Origin: Symbiopectobacterium purcellii_A
Lineage (GTDB): Bacteria; Pseudomonadota; Gammaproteobacteria; Enterobacterales; Enterobacteriaceae
Direction: 5' to 3'
Length of the DNA stretch: 64,000 nt
Assembly (NCBI RefSeq): GCF_052050035.1
Contig: NZ_CP189882.1
Location: forward strand, 3,472,001 to 3,536,000
The translations under genes were made by a program, and so were the position numbers. A model generated the notes under the pieces. It did no database searches and was not told the origin of the DNA. It saw only the letters and a program-made list of their open reading frames with translations. Of the stretch, positions 17,492 to 28,098 are shown piece by piece (the stretch's first letter is position 1; each line of letters opens with the position of its first letter).

Positions 17492-18136
17492 ATGCGTATT
17501 ATTCTGCTGGGCGCTCCGGGCGCAGGCAAAGGCACTCAAGCACAATTCATTATGGAAAAGTATGGCATTCCGCAAATTTCCACAGGTGATATGTTGCGTG
17601 CGGCGGTGAAAGCCGGGACCGAACTGGGCAAACAGGCCAAAGAAATCATGGACGCAGGCAAACTGGTCACGGATGAATTGGTTATTGCCCTGGTGAAAGA
17701 GCGTATCGCCCAGTATGATTGCCGTAACGGTTTCCTACTGGATGGCTTTCCTCGCACCATTCCGCAAGCGGATGCCATGAAAGATGCTGATATTCAGGTT
17801 GATAACGTTATTGAGTTCGCCGTGCCTGACGAACTGATTGTCGATCGTATCATTGGCCGTCGCGTGCATGCGGCATCGGGTCGTGTGTACCATGTGAAGT
17901 ACAACCCGCCAAAGGTTGAAGGTAAAGACGATGTTACGGGTGAAGAATTGACCATCCGTAAAGACGATCATGAAGATACCGTGCGTAAACGTCTGGTGGA
18001 ATATCATCAGCAAACTGCGCCGCTGGTGGACTACTACCAGAAAGATGCCAAAGCGGGTAATACCCGCTACCACAAAGTAGACGGAACCCGTCAGGTAGCA
18101 GAAGTGCGCGCTGAGTTGGAATCCATTCTGGGTTAA
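17492..18136 (+). CDS. adk: Adenylate kinase
   Basis: 214 residues from ATG 17492, the E. coli length, with AAGGGG upstream. The P-loop GAPGAGKGTQ is at 7-16, the AMP-binding STGDMLRAAV follows, LLDGFPRT is at about 82-89, and the LID region spans RRVHAASGRVYHVKYNPPK to about 160. It interconverts AMP, ADP and ATP. It lies between htpG and hemH as in E. coli. Confidence 0.98.
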   Translation: MRIILLGAPGAGKGTQAQFIMEKYGIPQISTGDMLRAAVKAGTELGKQAKEIMDAGKLVTDELVIALVKERIAQYDCRNGFLLDGFPRTIPQADAMKDADIQVDNVIEFAVPDELIVDRIIGRRVHAASGRVYHVKYNPPKVEGKDDVTGEELTIRKDDHEDTVRKRLVEYHQQTAPLVDYYQKDAKAGNTRYHKVDGTRQVAEVRAELESILG

Positions 18137-18156
18137 CCTATCGCTGCGTCGCCTGA

Positions 18157-18189
18157 AAATGCCGGTACCCTGTGTGCCGGTTTTTTTTT
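18157..18189 (+). terminator. Probable terminator after adk
   Basis: A short CCGG...CCGG stem flanked by AAAA and a run of nine T. The stem is weak and the call rests mostly on the T run. Confidence 0.45.
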
Positions 18190-18349
18190 GCCGACTTCCC
18201 GCGTTATCGTCTGCCATTCGCGACTTCAATGGCAAGTATCGGTAATAATATCGCTTTTCCTATCCCGTCCGGGCAACATTTTCGCTACACTCAGCGCTGG
18301 TAACGATAACCGCTTCCCGGTGTACCACATGTGTACGGCGAGCAGCCTT

Positions 18350-18407
18350 TTTATGAGGGCAGACGATGAGTCAACAAATTTATGAGGGCAGACGATGAGT
18401 CAACAAA
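18350..18407 (+). repeat. 29-bp perfect tandem duplication over the hemH start
   Basis: The 29-bp unit that begins TTTATGAGGGCAGACGATGA occurs twice (18350-18378, 18379-18407). It copies the hemH ribosome-binding site and first codons. The first copy gives a 10-codon ORF (MSQQIYEGRR, start 18366) whose TGA overlaps the real hemH ATG as ATGA. Confidence 0.93.
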
Positions 18408-19357
18408 AAGTGGGCGTACTGATGGTGAATCTGGGGACGCCCGAAGCCCCGACGCCGCAGGCGGTGAAACGCTACCTGGCTCAGTTTCTTAGTGATAAAC
18501 GCGTGGTGGATACGCCGCGCTGGCTCTGGTGGCCGCTGTTGAATGGCGTGATCCTGCCTTTTCGTTCTCCCCGTGTCGCCAAACTGTATCAGTCCATCTG
18601 GACGGTTGGCGGTTCCCCGTTGTTGGCATTCAGTCGACGTCAGGAATGCGCGCTCTCCGCGCGTTTGGGCGACGATATTCCGGTGGCGCTAGGCATGAGC
18701 TATGGTTCACCGAGCTTGCCGTCCGCGTTAGATAGCCTGTTGTCGCAAGGCGTCACTCAACTGGTGGTGCTGCCGCTCTACCCACAATATTCCTGCTCCA
18801 CCACGGGGGCGGTATGGGATGGACTGGCCGACGCACTGCGCACGCGCCGCCAGATACCCGGTATCCGTTTTATCCGCGATTATGCAACGCACCCGGTCTA
18901 TATCGATGCGCTAAAGCAGCGTGTGGAAGCGTCATTCGCGCGCCAAGGTGTGCCAGACCGCTTAGTGATATCGTTCCATGGCATTCCGGTGCGTTATGCT
19001 ACGGAGGGGGATGATTATCCCCAGGGCTGTCAGGCAACGGCACAGGCGATGATCGCTGCATTGGGGTTGGCACCGGAGCAGGCGCAAATGACCTTCCAAT
19101 CACGCTTTGGCCGTGAACCCTGGTTGACGCCCTATACGGATGAAACGTTAAAGGGATTACCCGCGCAGGGGATCAAACACATTCAGGTTATTTGCCCGGG
19201 ATTTGCTGCCGATTGTCTGGAAACGTTGGAAGAGATTCAGGAGCAGAACCGGGAGATTTTTCTGCATGCTGGCGGTGAACGGTTTGCTTATATTCCGGCG
19301 TTAAATGACGATGCGCGGCACATTGATTTGTTAGAAGCACTGGTGCGTGACGAGTAG
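18395..19357 (+). CDS. hemH: Ferrochelatase
   Basis: 320 residues, MSQQKVGVLMVNLGTPEAPT start. It inserts ferrous iron into protoporphyrin IX in the last step of haem synthesis. Catalytic His is in VISFHGIPVRY (about 194) and Glu in PGFAADCLETLEEI (about 264). YPQYSCSTTGAVWD is the family signature. It is intact, but its first codons and ribosome-binding site are duplicated in tandem upstream, so translation may be coupled to a 10-codon leader. Confidence 0.97.
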   Translation: MSQQKVGVLMVNLGTPEAPTPQAVKRYLAQFLSDKRVVDTPRWLWWPLLNGVILPFRSPRVAKLYQSIWTVGGSPLLAFSRRQECALSARLGDDIPVALGMSYGSPSLPSALDSLLSQGVTQLVVLPLYPQYSCSTTGAVWDGLADALRTRRQIPGIRFIRDYATHPVYIDALKQRVEASFARQGVPDRLVISFHGIPVRYATEGDDYPQGCQATAQAMIAALGLAPEQAQMTFQSRFGREPWLTPYTDETLKGLPAQGIKHIQVICPGFAADCLETLEEIQEQNREIFLHAGGERFAYIPALNDDARHIDLLEALVRDE

Positions 19358-19379
19358 GTAAAACAGCACAGATAAAAGG

Positions 19380-19402
19380 GCGCAGCGGGACTACCGCTGC
19401 GC
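19380..19402 (-). terminator. Terminator between convergent hemH and ybaL
   Basis: A 9-bp stem GCGCAGCGG/CCGCTGCGC with a 5-nt loop. On the minus strand it is followed by CCTTTTATC, so it best serves ybaL. Confidence 0.7.
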
Positions 19403-19409
19403 ATCGCTA

Positions 19410-21098
19410 TTAAATTGGGCACTCTTTTAATTCTTCAGCCTTTACCTGCTCAAACTGTAGCAGGGTAATCATGCTGTTGGCAATTTCGCTTTCACCCATC
19501 ACGACCTGATTGGCGCCGTGTTCAGTGATATAGCTGACTTCATCGTCATAATGCGCGCGCGCAATGATCTCCAGGTCCGGGCGTTTTTCACGCGCTGCCG
19601 CAACGATTTCGCCTGCCTCGTAGCCGTTAGGAATGGTCAGCAGCAGCCAGCGGGCACAATCCAACCGCGCCAACTCCATGATTTCTACTTTAGTGGCATT
19701 CCCCAACACGGCCTTGATGCCTTGCTCGCGCAGCGCATCTACCCGTGCACGCGAATTCTCGATAACCACAACAGGAATATCCTCTTGATGCAGTTTGGCC
19801 CCGATCAGGCTGCCAACGCGCCCATAACCGACCAATAGCGCGTGATTGCACATATCAACCGGGATCTGCTTCTCTTCTTCGATGGCCTCTTCCACGATCT
19901 GCTCATCAATGGTCTCTGTTTTCTCCAGATAGCGTTCCAGCAGCGTAAAGAGCAACGGGTTGATCATAATCGACAGGATCGCCCCTGCCAGCACCAGATT
20001 GCGCCCCTGTTCGGACAAGAGACCGAGCACAACGCCCAGACCTGCCAGGATAAAGGCGAACTCGCCAATCTGCGCCAGACTGGTCGAGATGGTCAGCGCG
20101 GTACGCTTGGAGTGACCGAACAGACGAACCAACATAAACGAGGCAGCCGATTTACCGAACACGATAATGGCCAGCGTAATGATGACGGCCATCGGCTGAT
20201 TCACCAGAATCATTGGATCGAACAGCATGCCCACCGAAACAAAAAACAGTACGGCGAAGGCGTCACGCAGCGGCAGCGTATCGTGGGCGGCGCGTTGACT
20301 GAGTTCTGATTCGTTCAGCACCACACCGGCAAAGAAGGCGCCCAGCGCGAATGAGACATCAAACAGCTTCACAGCGCCGAAAGCGATACCGAGTGCCATC
20401 GCCAACACGGCGAGGGTAAACAGCTCCCGTGAGCCGGTTGCGGCGCTTTTTGCCAGCACCCAGGGTACCAGGCGGCGACCCACCACAATCATCAGTGTGA
20501 TAAAGGCAACGACCTTGCCGATGGTCCATGCCAGGTCACGAATCAGCTTGCCGGTATCGGCATGCTCCGCGCCTATCATGTCACGGAACGCAGGCAGCAA
20601 TACCAGCGTCAAAGCCATCGCTAAATCTTCCACGATCAGCCAACCAATAGCGATTTGTCCTCGCTGGCTGTCAATCAGTTGCCGTTCTTCCAACGCGCGC
20701 AGCAGTACCACGGTACTGGCGGTGGATAAGCAAAGCCCAAACACCAGCCCGCTCGCCAGGCTCCAGCCGAGCAGAGAGGAAAGACCCATACCCAGCAACG
20801 TGGCAACGGCAATTTGTGCAATCGCGCCGGGAATAGCGATGGATTTCACCGCCATCAGGTCTTTCAGTGAGAAATGCAGGCCGACACCAAACATCAGCAG
20901 AATAACCCCAAGTTCAGCCAATTCAGGTGCTAACGCGGTATCCGCGACGAAACCTGGGGTAAACGGCCCCACCAGAACCCCAGCGACCAGATAGCCGACT
21001 AAAGGGGAAATGCGCAGTCGATTGGCCAGAATCCCCAGCAAGAACGCGAGGACCAGCCCTACGGCAATGGTGGATATTAGTGGTGTGGTTGCATGCAT
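19410..21098 (-). CDS. ybaL: YbaL, KefB-type cation/proton antiporter with RCK domain
   Basis: 562 residues from ATG 21098 (MHATTPLISTIAVGLVLAF), which has AGGAGT upstream; the ATG at 21116 lacks a site. Residues about 5-390 are a CPA2 transporter with roughly 12 helices (SPLVGYLVAGVLVGPFTPGF; FALGAFFAGVVLNESE). A cytosolic RCK/TrkA-N Rossmann domain starts at HALLVGYGRVGS (about 415). The family exchanges K+ or Na+ for protons; the substrate of YbaL is not firmly known. Full length and intact, convergent with hemH. Confidence 0.94.
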   Translation of the reverse strand: MHATTPLISTIAVGLVLAFLLGILANRLRISPLVGYLVAGVLVGPFTPGFVADTALAPELAELGVILLMFGVGLHFSLKDLMAVKSIAIPGAIAQIAVATLLGMGLSSLLGWSLASGLVFGLCLSTASTVVLLRALEERQLIDSQRGQIAIGWLIVEDLAMALTLVLLPAFRDMIGAEHADTGKLIRDLAWTIGKVVAFITLMIVVGRRLVPWVLAKSAATGSRELFTLAVLAMALGIAFGAVKLFDVSFALGAFFAGVVLNESELSQRAAHDTLPLRDAFAVLFFVSVGMLFDPMILVNQPMAVIITLAIIVFGKSAASFMLVRLFGHSKRTALTISTSLAQIGEFAFILAGLGVVLGLLSEQGRNLVLAGAILSIMINPLLFTLLERYLEKTETIDEQIVEEAIEEEKQIPVDMCNHALLVGYGRVGSLIGAKLHQEDIPVVVIENSRARVDALREQGIKAVLGNATKVEIMELARLDCARWLLLTIPNGYEAGEIVAAAREKRPDLEIIARAHYDDEVSYITEHGANQVVMGESEIANSMITLLQFEQVKAEELKECPI

Positions 21099-21116
21099 CC
21101 CGACTCCTTTTGCCAT

Positions 21117-21641
21117 TGTTGAAAAACGTTCATGAGCAGACTTCTGAACAAATTCTATTTCATTTGAAGAAATCCTGCTTGGGGAAATGAGGATATTCTA
21201 GTAAAAATCTTCGTTTATTCATTGAATCTAAGTCTAACATAGATTTCATGATGCTTTCGTCAGATTAGCATTGATAAACCAACGTTATTGCTGTCATGAA
21301 GATACTTTCTCATGTCTGTTATTCTGCATTTTCATCCTGCGCGTTGAGGGGTACCGGTTTCTCGGCATTAAAAACCTTAGAATAGCGGGGGTAAATGACA
21401 TAAATACAACAGAATCAAATGAACTGACCATTTTCATCAGCTTTCTCTGGTGATTCATGCGCGCAACGCCGGTTTTTCTTGTGATACAGGTCACAGGGTG
21501 CAAATGAAATCGAGCGTTGGGGAAAAGTGCGCTATTCTGGAGGGAGATCTCAACCTGCGCGTACCTGACTAAGACCAGGACGGGCAGAGGGCTGCTATCG
21601 CATTCTTTTAACAGGGGTTGTTTACTTAACGGAGAGTTTCC
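21117..21641. other. Non-coding gap upstream of ybaL and ushA
   Basis: 525 bp, AT-rich in the left half. No credible gene: small frames here lack ribosome-binding sites and family features. It should hold the divergent ybaL and ushA promoters. E. coli has fsr here; no trace of it is seen. Confidence 0.5.
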
Positions 21642-23544
21642 ATGCGTTTTGCAACGAAAGCGTTAGGACGTGCTATTGCGATGTCGCTGGTTTTTACCTC
21701 GGCAGGGGCGTTGGCGTGGGAAAAAGATAAAACCTATGACATCACCATCCTCCACACCAACGATCACCACGGCCATTTCTGGCATAACGAATACGGCGAA
21801 TATGGGTTGGCTGCGCAGAAAACGCTGGTGGATCAGATTCGTCAGGAGATGGAGGCTAAAGGCGGCAGCGTGCTGTTGCTGTCCGGTGGGGATATCAACA
21901 CCGGGGTGCCGGAATCTGACTTGCAGGATGCAGAGCCCGATTTTCGTGGCATGAATATGGTGGGCTATGATGCCATGGCGCTCGGTAACCATGAGTTTGA
22001 TAATCCGCTCTCTGTTTTGCGCCAGCAAGAGAAGTGGGCAACATTCCCGCTGTTGTCTGCCAACATCTATCAAAAGAGTACACAGCAACGTCTGTTCAAA
22101 CCCTATGCACTGTTTGATAAGCAAGGCATCAAGATTGCGGTTATCGGCATGACCACTGATGACACGGCAAAATTGGGTAACCCGGAATTTTTCACTGATA
22201 TCGAGTTTCGCAAGCCGTCGACGGAAGTGAAATCGGTGGTCGAACAGTTGCGTAGCACCGAAAAACCCGATGTGATTATCGCTGCAACCCATATGGGGCA
22301 CTATGACGATGGTCAGCACGGCTCTAGGCTGTGTCCCTTAATTACGTAACCGGGCGTAAAACAAGCGGATGCAGCCCAGTTTCACCATTGCTAGATAGTT
22401 TCTTGCCGTTTTTTCATAACGTGTGGCAATCCGTCTATATTCCTTTAAACGGCCAAAACATCTTTCTACAACGTTGCGACGGCGATAAGCATCACGATAA
22501 AGTTGTGAGCGTCCATCTGAAGCCAGTTTTTCATTTGATTTTCGGGGGATAACCGCTATTATCCCTTTTCTTTTCAAATAGTTATTGAGTGTATTGCCAG
22601 AGTAGGCTTTGTCAGCCAGTACCGCATGACCACGACGCTTCATGCTACCGTTCTGCCGTTGCACGCTAATGCCGTCCAGGAGTCGTAACGCGAACAGGCT
22701 TTCGTGAGCCTGCCGGCCCATTCCCACTCGAAACGCAACAAAGTGACCCACTTGCCAGAGTCGGATAAAATCACCGTTCTGGCCATACTGGAGAGCCTGT
22801 TGCATGCAGGGAAAACATCTGACTCAGAAAGAACGGTTCTACATCGAAAAGCGGCGTGGTGAAGGTGTCAACCAAGCTACCATCGCCAGAGAGCTTGCTC
22901 TGCCTCGCTCGACCATCAGCAGGGAACTCAGACGCAATACCGACCCTACTTTCAATGGTGTCTACTGCTGTAGAAGGGCGGACATTCTGGCCCGGGAACG
23001 CCGTCATAAGCCTCTGCCAAACAATGCTTTTTACCCGTTGGAGCCACACATTCAGAACTTCATCAGGCAGGCGCTTTCCACTCACTCTTCACCTGAAATC
23101 ATCAGTGGCCGTTTGCACCTGGAATTCGGTATATCTGTCAGCAAGAATACGCTATATCGCTATATCCTGCAGGAGAGACAGGCTGGCGGGGAGCTATATC
23201 AGCAACTTCCTCATCGGGGAAAACGTTACAGGTACAATGCCGAAAACCTCAAATCAGGCCCTATTCCCAACCGTGTTGGTATTGAGTATCGCCCAGCTCA
23301 AGCCGAGCTTAAACAGGAGCCTGGCCACTTCGAAATTGACACTATTTTTGGCAAAGACCAGAAGTCATTCTTGTTAACCATCGTAGATAAAGCATTGAAA
23401 ACCGTCATCATTCGCAAACTGCCTAATAAGCGTGCGGAGACTGTGGTTGCTGCTTTCAGGGACATTGAAGCTAATACCTTTTGCAAGTTTAAGACCCTAA
23501 CAGCTGATATAGCTAAACGACTTAATTTTGATTACATTATTTAA

Positions 23545-24520
23545 ATGAGCTATTCAATTGATTTTAGACGTAAAGTGATATCTACACGGAAAAACGAAGG
23601 GTTGAGTATCCGAGAAACAGCGAAGCAATTTCGGATTGGCCCTGCCTCTGTATCGCGTTGGATTAATCAAATAGAGTCAAAAGCATCGACCACGCGTCAG
23701 CGAAAGATCGATAAATCCGAGTTGATAAAAGATGTTGAACAATATCCAGATGCTTACCAAAAAGAACGTGTAAGATACTGATTTATATAAGCATTATAAA
23801 ATTTCAACGACTAATTTTTCCTCTCGGAATGCTTTTTATTGTGCTAACTATTTGATTTGTCGTTCTAACAAAATACATTCTCTGTAAATGCATTCTAACT
23901 AAAGAAGATGTAAATCAAACGGTTAAATTATTCAACAAAGCCCAGAAGGCCATTTGGCAAGCGCTTAAAAAGCTGGGATTGACCTATAAAAAAAACTCTA
24001 CGTCATCCGAAAGCCGACGAAAACGCCCGGCAGGGATTTCAACAAAAAAAACAACAGTATGAAAAAGAAGGTAAACCTATTGTTTTTATTGATGAAAGTG
24101 GTTTTTCACACGATGCCCCACGGACTCACGGCTATTCCCCAAAAGGTCAACGGTGTTTTGGCCTGAAGAACTGGGGAGCTAGGGGAAGAACAAATGTTAT
24201 CGGCGCTTTATTAGGCACAACGCTGTTTGCTATCGGATTATTTGATATCAATATTAACAGCGATGTTTTCTATGCCTGGGTCACACAAGTCCTTATCCCA
24301 GTACTCCCTAAAAACAGTGTAATCATGATGGACAATGCCACTTTTCACAAAAAACATAATATTCAACAAGTCATCATCGATGCAGGGTATATGGTGGAGT
24401 ATTTGCCTACATATTCGCCAGATCTTAACCCAATTGAGCATAAATGGGCACAAGCAAAAAGCAAAAAGCAAAAAAAGAGAGATGGGTTGCGATACAGAGA
24501 GTTTGTTCTCAGTCCATATG
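23545..24520 (+). pseudogene. IS630 transposase (copy a), interrupted by a MITE
   Basis: The N-terminal HTH part (MSYSIDFRRKVISTRKNEGL) ends at a stop within the MITE at 23779-23781. The catalytic part resumes at about 23944 in IS630 sequence, with FIDESGF, IMMDNATFH and LNPIEHKWAQ (DDE). It cannot be made as one protein. Confidence 0.85.
23771..23942 (+). mobile_element. 189-bp MITE, copy M1, lacking its first 17 bp
   Basis: Identical in layout to copies M4 and M5 from TAAGATACTG to the right end ATTCAACAAAGCC. The left terminal repeat (GGCTTTGTTGAATAATT) and neighbouring IS630 bases are deleted. It is the innermost element of the ushA nest. Confidence 0.88.
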
Positions 24521-26384
24521 GTGTAATCAAAATTAAGTCGCTTGGCTATAACGGCCCTGAATTCGCTCTGCACGAGCAAATTACTCAAATCACAGGGGCG
24601 CAGGTCTACTTTGCCCATCCTTATCATTCCTGGGAGAGGGGCTTGAATGAGCACACCAACGGGCTGATACGACGTTTTTACCCAAAGGGAACAGACTTCA
24701 GTCAGGTCAGTCATCGTAAGATTGCCGAACTCGAACACATACTCAATACAAGGCGCAGAAAATCGCTGGGCTATCGTTCCCCCAATGAGGTATTTTTAAC
24801 GCACTTACTGGTGGCATAAGCCTCTACCGTTTTGTTGCGTTTCGAGTGGGAATGGGGCGCCCCAGCACTCAGTACGATATTTAGCGGGATGCAGCTTCCG
24901 TCAGTCGCCATGTGGATTTTGGTGTCATAACCACCTCGTGAGCGACCCAGGCTGTTATCGTTGGTAATATTGGGATGTTTTTTTGAGCGCCAGCCGCACA
25001 TTTGAGCGCACGGATATTGCTGCCATCCAGCGCAATGGCTGACCAGTCAACAAGTCCATGAGCATCAAGAAATGAAAGTAACTTATTAAAAATAATGTTA
25101 ATAACTCCAGACTTTGACCATCTATTGAAACGGTTATAAACGGTTTTCCATGGGCCGTAACGTTCAGGTAAATCACGCCATGGGGCACCTGAACACAGTA
25201 TCCAGAACATGCCGTTGACGATTTTGCGATGTTCTGTCCATGGCCGGCCTGCCTGCGGAGATGTCAAAACGGTTGGTAACAAGTGCTCAATGATTGCCCA
25301 TGCTTCATCAGAAAGATCGTAGCGAGCCATAATCCAAAGTGTCTTAGAAACAGATGGATACTATAGCTCAAGCAATTAAGGGACACAGCCTAATGCGCCA
25401 GGGGATGTCGAAATGGCGCGCAGCCAGCCAGCAGGCTATCTGGACATGATTGTGGGTGGTCACTCACAAGATCCGGTCTGCATGGCGAGTGAAAACAAGA
25501 AACAGGTGGATTATGTGCCGGGTACCCTCTGTGCGCCGGACCGGCAAAATGGCACTTGGATCGTGCAGGCTCACGAATGGGGTAAATATGTTGGGCGCGC
25601 TGATTTCACGTTCAAAAATGGCACGCTGACGCTGGCTCATTACCAACTTATTCCGGTCAACCTGAAGAAAAAGGTGGAGAAGACCGGTGGCGGCACCGAG
25701 CGCGTCTATTATACCCAGGAGATCAAACAAGATGATGGCGTGGTGAAAATGCTGACGCCGTTCCAGGAGAAAGGCCAGGCGCAGTTGGAAGTGAAGGTGG
25801 GGAGCGTCAATGGCACGCTGGATGGCGATCGTAAGCAGGTGCGCTTCTATCAAACCAATCTGGGGCATCTGCTGTTATCGGCCCAACGCGAACGTGCCAA
25901 TGCGGATTTTGCCGTGATGAGCGGCGGTGGGATACGCGATTCCATTTAACCCGGTGATATCACCTATAAAACGGTACTGAAAGTGCAGCCGTTTGCTAAC
26001 ACCTTGGTCTATGTCGATATGAAATGCAGCGAGGTTGAGAAATACCTGGCCGCGGTGGCGAACAAGAAAGTGGATTCCGGTGTCTATGCCCAATTCCTGA
26101 ACGTCAGCCTGGTGGCCGATGGGCAGGGCGTGCAGGAGGTGAAAATCAAGGGTGAACCGTTGCAGGCGGATAAAACCTACCGCATGGCCACACTGAACTT
26201 CAACGCGATGGGCGGCGATGGTTATCCGCGTCTGGATGGCTTGCCGACCTATGTCAACACCGGTTTTGTCGATGCAGAGGTGTTGAAACAGTATATCGAG
26301 CAGCATTCACCGCTTGATGCAGCGGCCTATGCGCCTAAAGGCGAAATTCAATACCGTTGATAAAATGGTCGCGCTAACATTAAG

Positions 26385-26417
26385 GAGGGCTTGCGGATTG
26401 GCAAGCCCTCTTTTTTT
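26385..26417 (+). terminator. Rho-independent terminator after ushA
   Basis: A perfect 10-bp stem GAGGGCTTGC/GCAAGCCCTC, 6-nt loop, then seven T. Confidence 0.93.
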
Positions 26418-26840
26418 ACATCTGCCGCTCATTGAGTGTGAGTCGCTCTTTTGTGATGGACGTAACAGTTAAATATTAGCGATAACATTTTTAGCGCGCT
26501 CAGCATCACAAACGGAGACTGTAAAATAATCTGTGTAAATGGCATTTTGAGGAAAACCTTCAAAGGATAACAAAATGCCTATCAGCAACGAACTTATTGA
26601 CCAACTGCTTCAAGATTGTCACTCCCCTCAGGATCTGCTGGGTGAATCAGGCCTACTCAAGGTGCTGACTAAAAGACTGGCGGAACGGGTTCTTGAAGCT
26701 GAGATGGAGATGCACCTTGGGTATGCTAAGCATGACCCGGCAGGTAATCATTCAGGCAACTCCCGCAATGGCAAGACATCCAAGAGCGTACGTAGCCAAA
26801 ATGGGGAGATCGAGCTCGATATTCCGCGCGACCGCAACAG

Positions 26841-27723
26841 TATAGCCAAGCGACTTAATTTTGATTACACCATATGGACTGAGAACAAACTCTCTGTATC
26901 GCAACCCATCTCTCTTTTTTTGCTTTTTGCTTGTGCCCATTTATGCTCAATTGGGTTAAGATCTGGCGAATATGTAGGCAAATACTCCACCATATACCCT
27001 GCATCGATGATGACTTGTTGAATATTATGTTTTTTGTGAAAAGTGGCATTGTCCATCATGATTACACTGTTTTTAGGGAGTACTGGGATAAGGACTTGTG
27101 TGACCCAGGCATAGAAAACATCGCTGTTAATATTGATATCAAATAATCCGATAGCAAACAGCGTTGTGCCTAATAAAGCGCCGATAACATTTGTTCTTCC
27201 CCTAGCTCCCCAGTTCTTCAGGCCAAAACACCGTTGACCTTTTGGGGAATAGCCGTGAGTCCGTGGGGCATCGTGTGAAAAACCACTTTCATCAATAAAA
27301 CAATAGGTTTACCTTCTTTTTCATACTGTTGTTTTTTTTGTTGAAATCCCTGCCGGGCGTTTTCGTCGGCTTTCGGATGACGTAGAGTTTTTTTTATAGG
27401 TCAATCCCAGCTTTTTAAGCGCTTGCCAAATGGCCTTCTGACAAACGCCAAAACGCTCTGCACGTTCTTTTTGGTAAGCATCTGGATATTGTTCAACATC
27501 TTTTATCAACTCGGATTTATCGATCTTTCGCTGACGCGTGGTCGATGCTTTTGACTCTATTTGATTAATCCAACGCGATACAGAGGCAGGGCCAATCCGA
27601 AATTGCTTCGCTGTTTCTCGGATACTCAACCCTTCGTTTTTCCGTGTAGATATCACTTTACGTCTAAAATCAATTGAATAGCTCATTTAAATAATGTAAT
27701 CAAAATTAAGTCGTTTAGCTATA
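26841..27723 (-). mobile_element. IS630-family element, copy b (26843-27721, 879 bp)
   Basis: Flanked by TA at 26841-26842 and 27722-27723. The transposase is on the minus strand: orfA 27321-27686, with the catalytic part below it. A one-base deletion in the A-run near 27300 (ATCAATAAAACAATAGG) makes this copy 1 bp shorter than the 880-bp form and breaks the catalytic frame. Confidence 0.9.
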
Positions 27724-28098
27724 CCTTCGAGCCGACACTGATCGGTAAGAATGAAAAACAGCTTAACGGCTTCGATGACCGCATTATTTCTCTCTATTCC
27801 AGAGGGTTATCAACCCGTGATATTCAGGCACACTTTAAAGAAGTCTACGGGGTCGATGTTTCCGCTGGCTTCATTTCTCAAGTGACCAATGCTGTGATGG
27901 ATGACGTTAAGCGCTGGCAGCAACGGCCGCTGGATGCGCTTTATCCCATTGTTTACCTTGACTGTATTGTTGTCAAAAGCCAGGACGGCGGAGCCGTGGC
28001 CAACAAGTCTGTTTATCTGGCCCTCGGCGTCAACGGCCAGGGCGAAAAAGAGCTGCTGGGGCTATGGATAGCCAAAACTGAGGGGGCCAAGTTCTGGT

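Larger units (their letters stand above)
23508..24550 (+). mobile_element. IS630-family element, copy a (23510-24548), damaged by a MITE
   Basis: The inverted repeats are TAGC(T/C)AA(A/G)CGACTTAATTTT, flanked by TA duplications at 23508-23509 and 24549-24550. The transposase starts at 23545 (MSYSIDFRRKVISTRKNEGL). It is stopped early because a truncated 189-bp-type MITE (23771-23942) has replaced about 29 bp. Near 24460 an AGCAAAAA unit is duplicated compared with the other copies. Confidence 0.88.
22804..24819 (+). pseudogene. IS30-family transposase, split by IS630
   Basis: N-terminal part 22804-23507 has the two HTH motifs (LTQKERFYIEKRRGEG; ATIARELALPRSTISREL) and the first catalytic Asp in GHFEIDTIFG. 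The C-terminal part from 24551 has the second Asp region (TADNGPEF), YFAHPYHSWERGLNEHTNGL with the Glu, and ends HLLVA. Removing IS630 restores the frame, as the second copy at 62921 shows. Confidence 0.88.
22720..24853 (+). mobile_element. IS30-family element, copy 1, carrying IS630
   Basis: The ends ATTCCCACTCGAAACGCAAC at left and the same sequence inverted at right bound the element. Without the inner IS630 and its TA duplication it is about 1.09 kb. It lies inside the IS427-group element. The exact edges are uncertain by 1-3 bp because the target duplication is not resolved. Confidence 0.85.
22338..25330 (-). pseudogene. IS427-group transposase (orfA/orfB), split by IS30
   Basis: orfA (25330 down to 24881) carries the N-terminal part with GRPWTEHRKIVNGMFWILCSG and the first catalytic Asp in AIALDGSNI. 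orfB starts in the shifted frame (GRSRGGYDTKIHMATDG). It resumes left of the IS30 with HAVLADKAYSGNTLN (second Asp) and RRNVVERCFGRLKEYRRIAT (Glu). All DDE residues survive but the gene is cut in two. Confidence 0.85.
22327..25390 (-). mobile_element. IS5-family element (IS427 group) in ushA, itself interrupted
   Basis: The ends GGCTGTGTCCCTTAATT form 17-bp inverted repeats, and the flanking TA is duplicated (22325-22326, 25391-25392). Transposase orfA is at 24881-25330 (MARYDLSDEAWAIIEHLLP); orfB continues by a slip at an A7 run near 24980 (AAAAAAACATCCC). The C-terminal half of orfB lies at 22338-22760. An IS30 element (22720-24853) splits orfB. This is the outermost of four nested layers. 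Confidence 0.88.
21642..26360 (+). pseudogene. ushA: UshA 5'-nucleotidase/UDP-sugar hydrolase, broken by nested IS
   Basis: Coding parts are 21642-22326 and 25393-26360. They join exactly at HGS/NAPGDVEMARS when the insert and one TA are removed. The signal peptide ends ALA. The metal-site motifs ILHTNDHHGHFW, GGDINTG, GNHEFD and GGHSQDPVC are all there, as is the substrate domain (FNAMGGDGYPRL). Independently, a TAA (25947-25949) stands where GGGIRDSI continues with Glu in E. coli. So the gene carries a nonsense change as well as a 3.06-kb insertion. The enzyme would scavenge nucleotides and UDP-sugars in the periplasm. Confidence 0.95.

Noticed and set aside
18350..18407. CRISPR-like tandem repeat
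   Set aside because: Only two adjacent units without spacers; it is a duplication of the hemH start. No CRISPR array or cas gene was seen anywhere in the window.
21271..21453. 60-codon frame upstream of ushA
   Set aside because: No ribosome-binding site and no family similarity; AT-rich intergenic sequence.
23843..23862. Separate small gene in the MITE-bearing region
   Set aside because: The same sequence recurs as part of the 189-bp MITE in four other places and has no coding capacity.
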